Origin: Methylomagnum ishizawai
GTDB lineage: Bacteria; Pseudomonadota; Gammaproteobacteria; Methylococcales; Methylococcaceae
Assembly (NCBI RefSeq): GCF_019670005.1
Contig: NZ_AP019783.1
Span: 578,501 to 642,500, forward strand
Direction of reading: 5' to 3'
DNA length: 64,000 bases
Part shown: positions 1 through 9,776 of the stretch, one piece after another
How positions within the stretch are numbered: position 1 is the first letter of the stretch
How the letters are laid out: every line of letters begins with the position of its first letter
Position numbers and translations under genes: made by a program
The notes under the pieces: generated by a model
The model's database searches: none
Told to the model about the DNA's origin: nothing
The model's input: only the letters and a program-made list of their open reading frames with translations

Positions 1-167
1 GGCCGCTTTACCCCTTCGCCGGTCAAAACCCGCCGTCCCGCCCCCGCCGGTTCCCGAAATTCAACCGGTGTTGACAGATTGCTCCGTGGCAATAAGCGAT
101 TCCCTTATGCCGGGCCGCCCCACGGACCGCTATCATTGCCCGACCCTGGACATCCGCCATTCCCACT

Positions 168-650
168 ATGCGCCGCCCGCCCAACCGATCCCCAAAACCT
201 GTAAAGCCCAGCGCCCCGCTGCCGCGCCCGGCGGCCGAAATCTTCGCGGGGTTGTTGTTCGCCGAGGTGCCGCCCCCGGTGTTGCAACGGCTGCAAACCA
301 TGAATGCGGTGCTGGCCGATAATATGCGCGGCCTGGACGATGTGGGCCGGAACAATATGCGCGAGGCGCTGGCGCGCTGGTCCTGCCGCTTGCCGGAAGG
401 CTTGGAAAGCTGGAACCACGCCTTCGTGGCGGCCATGGCCCATGTCCACGAGGCCAAATTCGCCAAGTGGCTGAAGCAATTGCCCGATCCACCGCCGGAA
501 CCGCCCGGCCTTTGGGAAACCCTGGCGGCCCAGGCCGCCGCGCCGGACGAGACCGGGCTGGCCGCTTGCCTGATCCTGTACGACCTGGGCTGCGCCCGCG
601 CCTTCCTGGCGTTCAAGCGCTCGGCCTCGGCGGCTCCTTTTTCTCCCTAG
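168..650 (+). CDS. Hypothetical protein
   Basis: A 160-residue protein I do not recognise. The N-terminal 25 residues are Pro/Arg/Lys-rich and look disordered. The rest is Ala/Leu/Trp-rich and probably helical, and a Pro run near residues 105-110 (LPDPPPEPPG) separates two helical parts. I see no signal peptide, membrane segment or catalytic motif. No ribosome binding site stands before the ATG at 168; the ATG at 300 (MNAVLAD) is a possible alternative start. It ends 15 bases before the TauE/SafE gene on the same strand, so the two are probably co-transcribed. The only upstream promoter-like sign is a TTGACA at 71-76 with no convincing -10 box. Antisense frames here are long but have no family character. 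Confidence 0.6.
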   Translation: MRRPPNRSPKPVKPSAPLPRPAAEIFAGLLFAEVPPPVLQRLQTMNAVLADNMRGLDDVGRNNMREALARWSCRLPEGLESWNHAFVAAMAHVHEAKFAKWLKQLPDPPPEPPGLWETLAAQAAAPDETGLAACLILYDLGCARAFLAFKRSASAAPFSP

Positions 651-665
651 ATCGGAACTCCAAGC

Positions 666-1430
666 ATGAGCGGAATCGAATGGGCGCTGGTCGCCCTGGC
701 CGCGCTGGCGGCGGGCGCGGTGAACGCCCTGGCCGGTGGCGGCACCTTGATCACCTTTCCCTTGCTGACGGCGGTGGGCCTGCCCGCCATCGAGGCCAAT
801 ATCACCAATACCGTGGCGCTGTGTCCCGGCTATTTCGCCGCCACCCTGGCCCAGGCCGGGGATTTGCGTAGCCAGCGCCGCCGCTTGTGGTTGTACCTGC
901 CCACCGCCATCCTGGGCGGGATCGTCGGCGGGGCGCTGTTGCTGCATACCGGGGAACGGACTTTCCGCGCCCTGGTGCCTTATCTGATCCTGTTCGCCGC
1001 TTTGCTGCTGGCTGGCCAGGATTGGGTGCGTGCTTGGTTGCTGCGCCGCGCCAACCACCCGGATTCGGCCCGCTGGCTGGAAACCCTGGGGGTGGTGCCC
1101 GCGTTCCTGGCGGCGGTCTATGGCGGCTATTTCGGCGCGGGGGTGAGCGTGATCGTGCTGGCGGTGCTGGGCTTGGTGCTGGACGACAGCCTGACCCGGC
1201 TCAATGCCTTGAAGCAAGGCGTCGCCTTCGCCATCAACACGGCGGCGGCGCTGTTCCTGGCGCTGTCGGGGCGGGTGGATTGGCCGGTGGCGCTGGCGAT
1301 GGCGGTGGGGGCCTTGGTCGGCGGCGCCTTGGGCGGCAAGCTGGCCGGGCGGATCCAACCGGCCCTGTTGCGCGGCATCGTGGTGGGGGTCGGTGTGGTC
1401 GTGGCCGGGATTTACTGGGTCCGGGGTTGA
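666..1430 (+). CDS. TauE/SafE family sulfite/anion exporter
   Basis: A 254-residue integral membrane protein of the TauE/SafE family. It shows the typical N-terminal block [20 protein letters not shown] (residues about 12-31) and a second half with the related [11 protein letters not shown] motif (residues about 155-165). About seven or eight hydrophobic segments are visible, and the length is normal for the family. Members export sulfite, sulfoacetate or other small organosulfur anions across the inner membrane, but the substrate cannot be read from sequence. It follows the hypothetical gene by 15 bases and precedes a small cupin by 27 bases, so the three may form an operon. Confidence 0.88.
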   Translation: MSGIEWALVALAALAAGAVNALAGGGTLITFPLLTAVGLPAIEANITNTVALCPGYFAATLAQAGDLRSQRRRLWLYLPTAILGGIVGGALLLHTGERTFRALVPYLILFAALLLAGQDWVRAWLLRRANHPDSARWLETLGVVPAFLAAVYGGYFGAGVSVIVLAVLGLVLDDSLTRLNALKQGVAFAINTAAALFLALSGRVDWPVALAMAVGALVGGALGGKLAGRIQPALLRGIVVGVGVVVAGIYWVRG

Positions 1431-1457
1431 GGTTCCAACCACTGGGGAGGTAGCACC

Positions 1458-1733
1458 ATGGTCGATAGGGCGGCGGTAGCGGAAGATTGGCGTCGGCGCG
1501 GTTTCGGTTGCGATCTCTGGGTGGACCCGCCCGGCCAGCGCTGGGAGGATTTCGTCCACGGCGTCGATGAACTGGTGATGGTGGTGGAGGGCCGGGTCGA
1601 GTTCGAGATCGACGGAGTGGTCCACCAGCCGGAGGCCGGGGAGGAATTATTGATCCCGGCGGGCGCGGTGCATTCGGTGCGGAACCTGGGCGGCGGCCCC
1701 GCGCGCTGGCTGTATGGCTATCACGCGGGTTGA
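1458..1733 (+). CDS. Small cupin-domain protein
   Basis: A 91-residue single-domain cupin. The core runs from DELVMVVEGRVEFEID (residues about 34-49) to the second motif PAGAVHSVRN (residues about 71-80), which carries the conserved PxGxxH pattern. Such mini-cupins bind a metal or small ligand; the specific role is unknown. The start is well supported by a GGGGAGG ribosome binding site 8-14 bases upstream. It lies just downstream of the TauE/SafE gene and probably shares its transcript. It converges with sdaA, and a small inverted repeat occupies the space between them. Confidence 0.82.
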   Translation: MVDRAAVAEDWRRRGFGCDLWVDPPGQRWEDFVHGVDELVMVVEGRVEFEIDGVVHQPEAGEELLIPAGAVHSVRNLGGGPARWLYGYHAG

Positions 1734-1736
1734 ATC

Positions 1737-1765
1737 GTGGGCATGACCCTACGTGCCCACCCTAC
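1737..1765. repeat. Short hairpin repeat, copy 1
   Basis: GTGGGCA at 1737-1743 pairs with TGCCCAC at 1754-1760. The 15 bases ACGTGCCCACCCTAC (1751-1765) recur exactly at 8901-8915. It lies between the convergent cupin and sdaA genes and could act as a weak bidirectional terminator or be a dispersed intergenic repeat. Confidence 0.55.
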
Positions 1766-1796
1766 AGTCTATCCGGCTTGAACCTGCGGCCCGGCC

Positions 1797-3212
1797 TCAG
1801 CACTCGGGCACGCTGACCGGGATGTGCATGGCGAGACCGGCCTCTGCGGTTTCCTTGTAGCGGCTGTTCATATCCTGGGCGGTTTCCCACATGGTCTTGA
1901 TGACGGCGTCGAGGCTGACGCGGGCGTCCTTGGGGTCGGTCTCCAGCGCGATATTGGCGGCGGTGATGGCTTTCATCGCGCCCATGCTGTTGCGCTCGAT
2001 GCAGGGAATCTGCACCAGCCCGCCCACCGGGTCGCAGGTCAGGCCCAGGTGGTGTTCCATGGCGATTTCGGCGGCGATCAAGACCTGTGCCGGGCAGGCG
2101 CCCAGGGCTTCGGCCAGCCCCGCCGCCGCCATGGCCGAGGACACGCCGATTTCGGCCTGGCAACCGCCCATGGCGGCGGAGATGGTGGCGTTCTTCTTGA
2201 ACAAGGTGCCGATTTCCCCGGCGATGAGCAGGAAGCGGATCACCTTGTCCTGGTCGAAACCGTCCAGGAAGCACCAGGCATACATCAAGACCGCCGGGAT
2301 CACCCCCGCCGCGCCATTGGTCGGGGCGGTGACGATCCGCCCGAACGAGGCGTTTTCCTCGTTCACCGCCAGGGCGAAGCAGGAAATCCATTTGTTGACG
2401 CGGGTGAAGTCGCGCGGCTGGCTTTGGATGAGGTCCAGCCATTGGTTGAGGCTGGCGTAGACCGCATCGCCCAGCAGCCGCCGGTTCATCTCGGCGGCGC
2501 GGCGGCGCACCCGCAAGCCGCCCGGCAAATAGCCCTCGCTGTTCACGCCGCGGAAAACGCATTCGCGGATTTCCTTCCACAGTCCCAGGGCCAGGGCGTC
2601 GATCTCGGCCCGGCTGCGCCACGCCTGCTCGTTGACATAGGTCAGCTCGGACACCGACAGCCCCAGTTTGCGGCAATTGTCCTCCAGGGCCGCGCCGGTA
2701 TGGCAAGGGTAGGGCGTGACGATCTTTTTCATGGTGGCGGGGTCGGGCTCGTGTTCGGTGGCGATGAAACCGCCGCCCAGCGAGTAATAGGTCCGCTCCA
2801 CCGTGGAGCCGTCCTTGCGGGTCGCGCCGAAGCGCATCCCGTTGGCGTGGCGGGGCAGGGTGGTGTCGTAATCGAACACGAGGTCGCTCGCATAGGCGAA
2901 GGGGAGTTCCCGGACCCCGCCCAGGTGGAGGCGGCCCCCGCGCTTGATCGCTTCGACCTTGGCCGGGATCGCGCCGGTGTCGATCCGGGTGTAGTCCTCG
3001 CCGGACAGGCCCATCAGCACGGCGATATCGGTGCCGTGCCCGGCCCCGGTCTTGGCCAAGGAGCCGTAGAGCCGGGCGTTGATTTGGGCCACGGCGTCCA
3101 GGTCGCCCAACTCGTTCACGAACTGGGCCGCCGCCCGCCAGGGTCCCATGGTGTGGGAACTGGACGGGCCGATGCCGATCTTGATGATTTCGAACGCGCT
3201 GATGGATTCCAT
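1797..3212 (-). CDS. sdaA: L-serine ammonia-lyase (L-serine dehydratase)
   Basis: A 471-residue single-chain, iron-sulfur-dependent L-serine deaminase that converts L-serine to pyruvate and ammonia in the cytosol. The N-terminal beta domain has the SSHTMGPW motif at about residues 16-23. The alpha domain carries SCFALAVNEENASFGRIVTA, GCQAEIGVSSAMAAAG and TCDPVGGLVQIPCIERNSMG, which supply the cluster cysteines. The frame is open for 50 more codons upstream, but homologues begin at MESISAFEI, so I place the start at 3212. The length is close to the usual 455-460 residues. It stands alone, convergent with the cupin gene. It may feed pyruvate from serine, which matters in C1 metabolism by the serine pathway, but that is inference. 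Confidence 0.95.
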   Translation of the reverse strand: MESISAFEIIKIGIGPSSSHTMGPWRAAAQFVNELGDLDAVAQINARLYGSLAKTGAGHGTDIAVLMGLSGEDYTRIDTGAIPAKVEAIKRGGRLHLGGVRELPFAYASDLVFDYDTTLPRHANGMRFGATRKDGSTVERTYYSLGGGFIATEHEPDPATMKKIVTPYPCHTGAALEDNCRKLGLSVSELTYVNEQAWRSRAEIDALALGLWKEIRECVFRGVNSEGYLPGGLRVRRRAAEMNRRLLGDAVYASLNQWLDLIQSQPRDFTRVNKWISCFALAVNEENASFGRIVTAPTNGAAGVIPAVLMYAWCFLDGFDQDKVIRFLLIAGEIGTLFKKNATISAAMGGCQAEIGVSSAMAAAGLAEALGACPAQVLIAAEIAMEHHLGLTCDPVGGLVQIPCIERNSMGAMKAITAANIALETDPKDARVSLDAVIKTMWETAQDMNSRYKETAEAGLAMHIPVSVPEC

Positions 3213-3368
3213 GGGGGTCGTCTCCGGTCTGGAAGGGAGGGGCTTGGGGCCGTGCCCCGCGCCACGGGGCGGGAAGGCCAGTGTCGCCGATTTCGTGGGC
3301 GGGGGGGCGGCGTTCCGGGGAAATAGAGTGGCGCGTGATCGTGGGCGGGGTGTTTGCGCCATGCCGGC

Positions 3369-5132
3369 CTAAGCGCTGCCCGCCCGCCGCGCGCCGGGCC
3401 GGGCCAGGAGCGCGGCGATCTGTTCGGCGGGCAGGGGACGGCTCAATAGGAAGCCCTGCACCTCGTGGCAACCCCGGCTCCTCAGGAACTCCAATTGGCC
3501 GGGGGTTTCCACGCCTTCGGCCACCACCTCCAGCTTCATGCTCGAAGCCATGGCGATGACGGCGACCGCGATGGCGGCGTCGTCGGCGTCGGTTTCGATA
3601 TCGCGGACGAAGCTGCGGTCGATCTTGAGCCGGTCGATGGGGAATTGCTTGAGGCGGCTCAGGCTGGAATAGCCGGTCCCGAAATCGTCGATGGCGAGCT
3701 GCACACCGATGTCCTTGAGGGTGCGCAGGGCCAGCGTCGCGCTATCGGCGTCCTGCATCAGGGCGCTTTCGGTGAGTTCCAGTTCCAAGGCCCGGGGTTC
3801 CAGGCCGGTTTCCTCCAGGATGCGGGTGACGAGGTCGGGGAAGCCCTTGTGCAGGAATTGCACGGCGGAGACGTTCACCGCCATCCGGGGCAGGGCCAAG
3901 CCCTGGCCGCGCCAAGCCTTGGCCTGGGCGCAGGCGTTGCGCAGCACCCATTCGCCGATGGGCACGATCAAGCCGGTGTCTTCCGCCAGCGGGATGAACT
4001 CGGCGGGCGACACCATGCCCAGTTCCGGGTTGGTCCAGCGCAGCAGGGTTTCCGCGCCCGCGACCGTCCCGTCGTTGATGTTGAACTGGGGCTGGTAGTG
4101 CAGGCGTAGCTCGCCGCGCTCGACGGCCTTGCGGAGCAGGTTTTCCAGGGTCATGCGCTTCAGCACCGCCGCCGCCATCTGCCCCGAGAAGCGGCGGTGG
4201 GCGTTGCCGCCGTCGCGCTTGGCGTAATACATGGCGAGGTCGGCGTTGCGCAGCAGTTCGTCGGCGTTGCCGCCGTCTTCCGGGAACACCGCGATGCCGA
4301 TGCTGACGGTGGTGTAAAGCTCCTGCCCGCCGATCTTGAGCGCTTGGCCCAGCGCGGTGCGGATGCGCTCCGCGGCCAGGGAGGCGTCCTCCGCCCGTTC
4401 GATCCGGGACAACAGCACGGTGAATTCGTCGCCGCCCAGCCGGGCCAGGGCGTCGCCTTCCCGGAAGCGTTCCGACCAGCCCACCGCCGCGCCGGCCCTG
4501 AGGCTCTGGCGCAGGCGTTCGGCGGCGGCCCTGAGCACCTTGTCGCCCAGGGGATGGCCCAGGGTGTCGTTGATGCGTTTGAAGCCGTCGAGGTCCAGGA
4601 ACAACACCGCCAACAGGCTGTTTTTCGCCGCCGCCAGCGACACCATGTAGTGCAGGTGCTCTTTGAAGAACTCGCGGTTGGGCAATTCGGTGAGGCTGTC
4701 GAAATAGGCGAGGCGGTGCAGGCGGCGTTCGCTGTCGGCGAAGCGGCGGGTGGTGTCGCTGGCTTTCAGCGCATAGCGCACGCGGTGGCCGAGCAGGGGG
4801 AAGTTGATGGGTTTGGTGATGAAATCGGTGGCCCCGGCCTCGAAGGCGCGGGTGATGGATTCCAAATCGTCCAGCCCGGTCATGATGAGTATGGGGGTAT
4901 GCCGGCCCTGGGGAAGTTTCCGCAGTTCGGCGCAGGCGGTGAAGCCGTCCATGCCGGGCATCATCACATCCAGCAACACCGCGTCTACCGGCTCGGACCC
5001 GAACAGGGCGAGGCATTCCAGGCCATCGCCGGCCTCGGCGATATCGAATCCCATGGTTTTGAGCGTGCCGCCGATGAGGGTCCGGGTGAGCGGGTCGTCA
5101 TCGACGATCAGGAGGCGGGTGGCTTGTGGCAT
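3369..5132 (-). CDS. Response regulator with GGDEF and EAL domains
   Basis: A 587-residue c-di-GMP enzyme. The REC domain (residues 1-125) has the acidic pair VDDD near residue 10 and phospho-acceptor [10 protein letters not shown] near residue 55. The GGDEF domain (about 150-315) has an intact GGDEF signature, with an inhibitory-site RxxD (REGD) five residues before it. The EAL domain (about 325-580) keeps the expected residues: ETLLRW, VNVSA, LELTES, IDDFGTG, LKIDRSF and AEGVE. Both synthesis and hydrolysis of c-di-GMP are therefore chemically possible, presumably switched by phosphorylation. The frame runs 76 codons further upstream, but the REC domain begins at MPQATRLL, which sets the start. 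It is divergent from the HDOD gene, and no partner kinase is adjacent. Confidence 0.92.
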   Translation of the reverse strand: MPQATRLLIVDDDPLTRTLIGGTLKTMGFDIAEAGDGLECLALFGSEPVDAVLLDVMMPGMDGFTACAELRKLPQGRHTPILIMTGLDDLESITRAFEAGATDFITKPINFPLLGHRVRYALKASDTTRRFADSERRLHRLAYFDSLTELPNREFFKEHLHYMVSLAAAKNSLLAVLFLDLDGFKRINDTLGHPLGDKVLRAAAERLRQSLRAGAAVGWSERFREGDALARLGGDEFTVLLSRIERAEDASLAAERIRTALGQALKIGGQELYTTVSIGIAVFPEDGGNADELLRNADLAMYYAKRDGGNAHRRFSGQMAAAVLKRMTLENLLRKAVERGELRLHYQPQFNINDGTVAGAETLLRWTNPELGMVSPAEFIPLAEDTGLIVPIGEWVLRNACAQAKAWRGQGLALPRMAVNVSAVQFLHKGFPDLVTRILEETGLEPRALELELTESALMQDADSATLALRTLKDIGVQLAIDDFGTGYSSLSRLKQFPIDRLKIDRSFVRDIETDADDAAIAVAVIAMASSMKLEVVAEGVETPGQLEFLRSRGCHEVQGFLLSRPLPAEQIAALLARPGARRAGSA

Positions 5133-5291
5133 CGGGCGCGGTCGTGTCGGTGGGGGCTGGGCCGGGTGTCGGTGCGGCGGGCGGGCACGCTCCACGCGGC
5201 GGGTTTGGCTCGAATCAGGTCCATTCATTATAGACGGGGCGAAAACCGGGCTTGGCAATGGGCGGGGCCGGGCGGTCCTGGAGGTCCGCCT

Positions 5292-5320
5292 TTGCCGAAT
5301 AATGGCCCGCTGGTTATGAT
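5292..5320 (+). promoter_or_regulatory. Sigma70-like promoter for the HDOD gene
   Basis: TTGCCG at 5292-5297 and TATGAT at 5315-5320 are separated by 17 bases. The start codon of the HDOD gene is 61 bases after the -10 box. The prediction rests on sequence pattern alone. Confidence 0.45.
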
Positions 5321-5380
5321 GGGACGCGCCATAGCCTGTGCTGCCACCCCTTCCGACCACCGTGCATAGGGCCTAAACCC

Positions 5381-6733
5381 ATGGGATTCCTCAGCCGCCT
5401 GTTCGGGGCGAAACATCGAGAACCCGATTCCGAAATCTCCGAACTGGTGGAAGCCAGCCCGGAGCGCCGGGTGATCCTGCCCTCCGCACGGCCCCCCCTG
5501 CCCATCACCTTGGACATCCTCAAGCGGCTGTTCCCCATCCGCAACCTGGACGACGACGAATTGGGCGCCTACGCCCTGGAACGCAAGGCCGAGGTTTGCG
5601 GCCCCGGTTCCATCCTGTTCCGGGCGGGCTATCCCATCAAATATGTGCATTACCTGCTGGAGGGCACCGTCGTCATGGACGTGGGGCAGGGCACCCGCTA
5701 CGAAATCGGCGCGGACACCGCCAAGGCCCGCTTCCCGCTGTGCTATGGCAAGCATTACACCGCCACCGCCGAAGCCAAGACCGATGTGCAAATCCTGCGG
5801 GTGTCGGCCAAGATCATGAGCCTGGGTTCGACCTTGACCCGGGAGATTCCCCATAGCCTGGACGCCGACAACCTGGATATCCCCGAAGCGGTGCGGGAAA
5901 GCTCCTTGTTCCAGGCGTTCAGCCAGCATTACCGCGACGATGAATTGCGCGTGCCCTCCCTGCCCGAGGTCGCCGCCAGGGTCGGCCAGGCGGTGCGGGA
6001 AGATGTCGGCCTGGCCGAGATCGCCCGCATCGTGCAACTCGACCCGGTGATCGCGGCGCGGCTGGTGCATATCGCCAATAGCCCCTTGTACCTGCCGTCC
6101 CGGCCCGTCGTGACCTGCTTGGACGCGGTCAGCCGCCTGGGGCTGCTCGCGACCCGCAACCTCGTCATGGCGTTCGCGCTCAAGCAGGTGTTCCGTTGCA
6201 AGGACGAAGACCTCGCCCGGATCGCGCAAAACCATTGGCGGCACAGCATCCATCTGTCGGCCCTGTGCTATGTGTTGGCGGCGGATAATCCGGGGATGAA
6301 CCGGGAGGAAGCCTTGCTGGCCGGTTTGCTGGCCGATATCGGGGCGGTGCCCTGCCTTTATTTCACCGAGAACCTGCCCAGGACGCTATGGACCCCGGAA
6401 GAGGTCGAAGCCATCCTGCCCAGGGTACGCGGGCCGGTGGGGGCTTACATCCTCAAGCGCTGGGATTTCCCTCCGGAACTCGGCATCATTCCGCAGGTGG
6501 CGGAGGATTGGTATTACGACGGCGGCGAGCGGCTGACCCTGAACGATATCGTCATCCTGTCCAAGCTGCATTCCTATATCGGCACGCCCCAGATGGCCGC
6601 GCTGCCCGCCATCAACGCCATCCCGGCCTGCACCAAACTCAAGAACCAGCAACTTTCGCCCGCGTATTCGCTGCGCGTGCTGCACGAGGCCAAGGACGCC
6701 ATCGCCCAGGCCATGAAATTTTTCGAGGGCTGA
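5381..6733 (+). CDS. Cyclic-nucleotide-binding-like / HDOD domain signalling protein
   Basis: A 450-residue cytosolic protein. Residues about 55-150 resemble a cyclic nucleotide-binding beta barrel (FPIRNLDDDELGAYA, then GSILFRAGYP). Residues about 190-390 form an HDOD domain with the IVQLDPVIAARLVHIANSPLY signature region and EALLAGLLADIGAVP. HDOD domains are non-catalytic relatives of HD phosphohydrolases and commonly act in signalling, motility and c-di-GMP-linked control. It is divergent from the REC-GGDEF-EAL gene, with a shared 248-base upstream region, which suggests but does not prove a functional link. The Shine-Dalgarno before the ATG is weak. Confidence 0.85.
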   Translation: MGFLSRLFGAKHREPDSEISELVEASPERRVILPSARPPLPITLDILKRLFPIRNLDDDELGAYALERKAEVCGPGSILFRAGYPIKYVHYLLEGTVVMDVGQGTRYEIGADTAKARFPLCYGKHYTATAEAKTDVQILRVSAKIMSLGSTLTREIPHSLDADNLDIPEAVRESSLFQAFSQHYRDDELRVPSLPEVAARVGQAVREDVGLAEIARIVQLDPVIAARLVHIANSPLYLPSRPVVTCLDAVSRLGLLATRNLVMAFALKQVFRCKDEDLARIAQNHWRHSIHLSALCYVLAADNPGMNREEALLAGLLADIGAVPCLYFTENLPRTLWTPEEVEAILPRVRGPVGAYILKRWDFPPELGIIPQVAEDWYYDGGERLTLNDIVILSKLHSYIGTPQMAALPAINAIPACTKLKNQQLSPAYSLRVLHEAKDAIAQAMKFFEG

Positions 6734-6793
6734 CGGGTCGGAATCCCTGCCCTTGTTTCCTTTGAACACCACCCATCCCGGATCGACAACCCC

Positions 6794-8839
6794 ATGAGCA
6801 ATCCCCTACTCGAATCCCACGACCTCCCGCCGTTTTCCCGCATCCTGCCCGAACAGGTGGTGCCCGCCATCACCCAGCTCCTGGCCGATAACCGCGCCGC
6901 CATCGCCGCCCTGTTGGAGCCGGGCAAGACCTACACCTGGGACAATCTGGTCGAGCCTTTGGAAGACCTGGACGATAAGCTGAACCGGGCCTGGTCGCCG
7001 GTCGGCCATATGAATTCGGTGGTCAATAGCGACGCGCTGCGCGAGGCTTATAACGCCTGCCTGCCCTTGCTCAGCGAATACGCCACCGAGGTCGGCCAGA
7101 ACGAAGCCCTGTACCGGGCCTACCGCGCCATCGCCGACGGTCCCGAGTTCGCCCGCCTGGACCCGGCCCAACGCAAGATCATCGACAACGCCCTCCGCGA
7201 TTTCCGCCTGTCCGGCGTTGATCTGCCGCCCGAGCAAAAGGACCGCTACAAGGACATCGCCCAGGAATTATCCAAGCTGACCAGCCAGTTCCAGGACAAC
7301 CTGATGGACGCCACCCAAGCCTGGACCAAGCACATCGAAGATGAAAGCCTCCTGGCCGGGCTGCCCGATTCGGCCAAGGCCATGGCCCGCCAGGCCGCCG
7401 CCGCCAAGGAGTTGCCGGGCTGGTTGTTCACCCTGGAATTCCCGTCCTATATCGCCATCCTGACCTATGCCGACCACCGGGAACTCAGGCAGGAGTTCTA
7501 TACCGCCTACGCCACGCGGGCATCCGAAACCGGGCCGAACGCGGGCCAGTTCGACAATACCGAGTTGATGGAGCGCATCCTGGCCTTGCGCCACGAGGAA
7601 GCCGGGTTGCTGGGTTTCGCCAATTTCGCCGAGCTGTCGCTGGCCACCAAGATGGCTCCTTCGACCGATGAGGTGGTGGCCTTCCTGACCGATCTGGCCG
7701 AACGTTCGCTGCCCCATGCCCGCCGCGATTTGGCCGAACTCAAAGCTTTCGCCGCCGGGCATCTGGGACTGGCCGATGCCCAATCCTGGGACTTGACCTA
7801 CGCCAGCGAAAAGCTGCGCCAGCACAAATTCGATCTATCCGAAGAAGAAGTGCGGACTTATTTCCCCGCGCCCAAGGCGGTGGGTGGGATGTTCGCCGTG
7901 GTGGAAAAGCTGTACGGACTGAGCATACAGGCCGTCGAGGGCGTGGAGGTCTGGCACCCGGAAGTCACCTTCTACGAAATCCACGACCGCGACGGCCAGA
8001 AGCGCGGCGCGTTCTACCTGGATTTATACGCCCGTCCCAAGAAGCGCGGCGGGGCCTGGATGGACGAATGCCTGACCCGCCGCCGCAAGGGCGACGCGGT
8101 ACAGACGCCGGTGGCTTTCCTGACCTGCAATTTCACCCCGCCGACCGGCGATGATCCGGCCTTGCTGCGCCACGACGAAGTGCTGACCCTGTTCCACGAA
8201 TTCGGCCATGGTTTGCAGCATATGCTGACCCAGGTGGACCATCTGGGCGTGTCGGGTATCCATGGCGTGGAATGGGACGCGGTGGAACTCCCGAGCCAGT
8301 TCATGGAGAACTTCTGTTGGGAACCGGAAGCCCTGGCCCTGATTTCCGGCCATTACCAGACCGGCGAACCCTTGCCGCAAGCCCTGCTCGACAAGATGAC
8401 CGCCGCCCGCAATTTCCAATCCGGGATGCAGATGGTGCGGCAGTTGGAATTCTCCTTGTTCGATTTCAGGATGCACCGCGAATACGATCCGGCCCAGGGC
8501 GGACGGGTCTACGCCATCCTGGACGAGGTGCGCAAGCAAGTCGCGGTGGTGGTGCCGCCCGCGTTCAACCGTTTCCCGCATAGCTTCTCGCATATCTTCG
8601 CGGGCGGTTACGCGGCGGGCTATTACAGCTACAAATGGGCGGAAGTCCTGTCCAGCGATGCCTATTCGCTGTTCGAGGAAAACGGCGTGTTCGATGCCGA
8701 CACGGGCCGCGCCTTCATGGAGAACATCCTGGAAACCGGCGGCAGCCGCAAGGCGATGGATGTGTTCGTGGCCTTCCGGGGGCGCGAGCCGAATATCGAT
8801 GCCTTGTTGCGGCATAACGGCATCGCCGAGGCGGCGTAA
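6794..8839 (+). CDS. prlC: Oligopeptidase A (M3 metallopeptidase)
   Basis: A 681-residue cytosolic zinc oligopeptidase that degrades short peptides and signal-peptide remnants. The zinc-binding HEFGHGLQH motif (HExxH) lies near residues 468-476. The downstream glutamate region is GVEWDAVELPSQFMENF, and the C-terminal substrate loop is FAGGYAAGYYSYKWAEVLSSDA. The length matches E. coli PrlC (680 residues). The start at MSNPLLESHDLPPFS agrees with family N-termini although the ribosome binding site is weak. It is 60 bases after the HDOD gene on the same strand. Confidence 0.96.
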   Translation: MSNPLLESHDLPPFSRILPEQVVPAITQLLADNRAAIAALLEPGKTYTWDNLVEPLEDLDDKLNRAWSPVGHMNSVVNSDALREAYNACLPLLSEYATEVGQNEALYRAYRAIADGPEFARLDPAQRKIIDNALRDFRLSGVDLPPEQKDRYKDIAQELSKLTSQFQDNLMDATQAWTKHIEDESLLAGLPDSAKAMARQAAAAKELPGWLFTLEFPSYIAILTYADHRELRQEFYTAYATRASETGPNAGQFDNTELMERILALRHEEAGLLGFANFAELSLATKMAPSTDEVVAFLTDLAERSLPHARRDLAELKAFAAGHLGLADAQSWDLTYASEKLRQHKFDLSEEEVRTYFPAPKAVGGMFAVVEKLYGLSIQAVEGVEVWHPEVTFYEIHDRDGQKRGAFYLDLYARPKKRGGAWMDECLTRRRKGDAVQTPVAFLTCNFTPPTGDDPALLRHDEVLTLFHEFGHGLQHMLTQVDHLGVSGIHGVEWDAVELPSQFMENFCWEPEALALISGHYQTGEPLPQALLDKMTAARNFQSGMQMVRQLEFSLFDFRMHREYDPAQGGRVYAILDEVRKQVAVVVPPAFNRFPHSFSHIFAGGYAAGYYSYKWAEVLSSDAYSLFEENGVFDADTGRAFMENILETGGSRKAMDVFVAFRGREPNIDALLRHNGIAEAA

Positions 8840-8886
8840 GGGAGTAGGGCGGGCATGTACCCATGCCCGCCATTCCCGGCCATCCC

Positions 8887-8915
8887 GGTGGGTACGGAAT
8901 ACGTGCCCACCCTAC
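8887..8915. repeat. Short hairpin repeat, copy 2
   Basis: GGTGGGTACG (8887-8896) pairs with CGTGCCCACC (8902-8911) around a five-base loop, with one G-T wobble. The segment 8901-8915 is identical to 1751-1765. A further run of GGGCATG/CATGCCC pairs lies just upstream at about 8852-8872. It separates prlC from mazG. Confidence 0.55.
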
Positions 8916-8934
8916 CATGCCATCCATACCCACC

Positions 8935-9732
8935 ATGCAAAACACCCTCCGCCTACTCGACATCATGGCCCGATTGCGCGACCCGGAAACCGGCTGCCCC
9001 TGGGATGTACAACAGGATTTCGCCAGCCTGGTCCCCTACACCCTGGAAGAAGCCTACGAAGTGGCCGATGCCGCCGAGCGTGGCGACCCCGAGGATTTGC
9101 GCGAGGAACTGGGCGATTTGCTGCTGCAAGTGGTCTTCCATGCCCGCATCGCCGAGGAACGCGGCCTGTTCGGCTTCGACGACGTGGCCGGGGCCATCGC
9201 CGATAAGCTGGTGCGCCGCCATCCCCATGTGTTCGGCGGTGTGGTGTTCGACAGCGACGAGGCGCGGCAGCGGTCTTGGGAGGCATCGAAACAGGCCGAG
9301 CGCCAGGAAAAGGGCAAGGCCGCGCCCGCCCCCAGCGTGCTGGACGGCCTGACCGATAGTCTCCCCGCCCTGATGGCGGCGCAGAAACTGCAAAAACGCG
9401 CCGCCCGCCATGGCTTCGATTGGCCCGAGATCGGGCCGGTGTTCGACAAGGTGCGCGAGGAATTGCTGGAATTGGAAGAAGCCCAAGCCGCGGGCGATCC
9501 CGGCCCGATCCGCGAGGAAATCGGCGATTTGCTGTTCGTGGTGGTGAATCTGGCCCGGCATTTCGATGTCGACGCCGAATCGGCCCTGCGCGACGGCAAC
9601 CGCAAATTCAGCCAGAGGTTCCGCTATATCGAGGAGCGCGTCGCCGCCCTGGGCAAGACCCTGGACGAAACCACCCTGGCCGAGATGGACGCGCTGTGGG
9701 ACGAGGCCAAGCGCTGGGGCACCCGGTCCTGA
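8935..9732 (+). CDS. mazG: Nucleoside triphosphate pyrophosphohydrolase MazG
   Basis: A 265-residue protein with two MazG domains. It hydrolyses (d)NTPs to monophosphates and pyrophosphate for nucleotide-pool housekeeping. The first domain has CPWD and the metal-binding EEAYEVADA...EELGDLLLQVVFHA pattern (residues about 21-75). The second has EELLELEEA...EEIGDLLFVVVNLARH (about 180-215). I start at MQNTLRLLD because the upstream 24 codons overlap the hairpin repeat and are not MazG-like. The length matches E. coli MazG (263 residues). Confidence 0.94.
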   Translation: MQNTLRLLDIMARLRDPETGCPWDVQQDFASLVPYTLEEAYEVADAAERGDPEDLREELGDLLLQVVFHARIAEERGLFGFDDVAGAIADKLVRRHPHVFGGVVFDSDEARQRSWEASKQAERQEKGKAAPAPSVLDGLTDSLPALMAAQKLQKRAARHGFDWPEIGPVFDKVREELLELEEAQAAGDPGPIREEIGDLLFVVVNLARHFDVDAESALRDGNRKFSQRFRYIEERVAALGKTLDETTLAEMDALWDEAKRWGTRS

Positions 9733-9743
9733 GCGTTTGGCGG

Positions 9744-9762
9744 CTGTAAAATTTTTCGACGG
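9744..9762 (+). repeat. Direct repeat flanking the PEP-CTERM gene, left copy
   Basis: CTGTAAAATTTTTCGACGG. The near copy CTGTAAAATTTTACGATGG lies at 10617-10635 in the same orientation, with 17 of 19 bases identical. The two AT-rich copies bracket the PEP-CTERM gene. Confidence 0.5.
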
Positions 9763-9776
9763 GATTGGAGCGGAAC

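Noticed and set aside
71-76. TTGACA as a promoter for the first gene
   Set aside because: No acceptable -10 box lies 15-19 bases downstream.
1824-3326. Long antisense reading frame opposite sdaA, and many similar long frames opposite or out of phase with other genes
   Set aside because: High-GC codon bias leaves shadow frames open. They have no family signature, while the sense frame is a clear enzyme.
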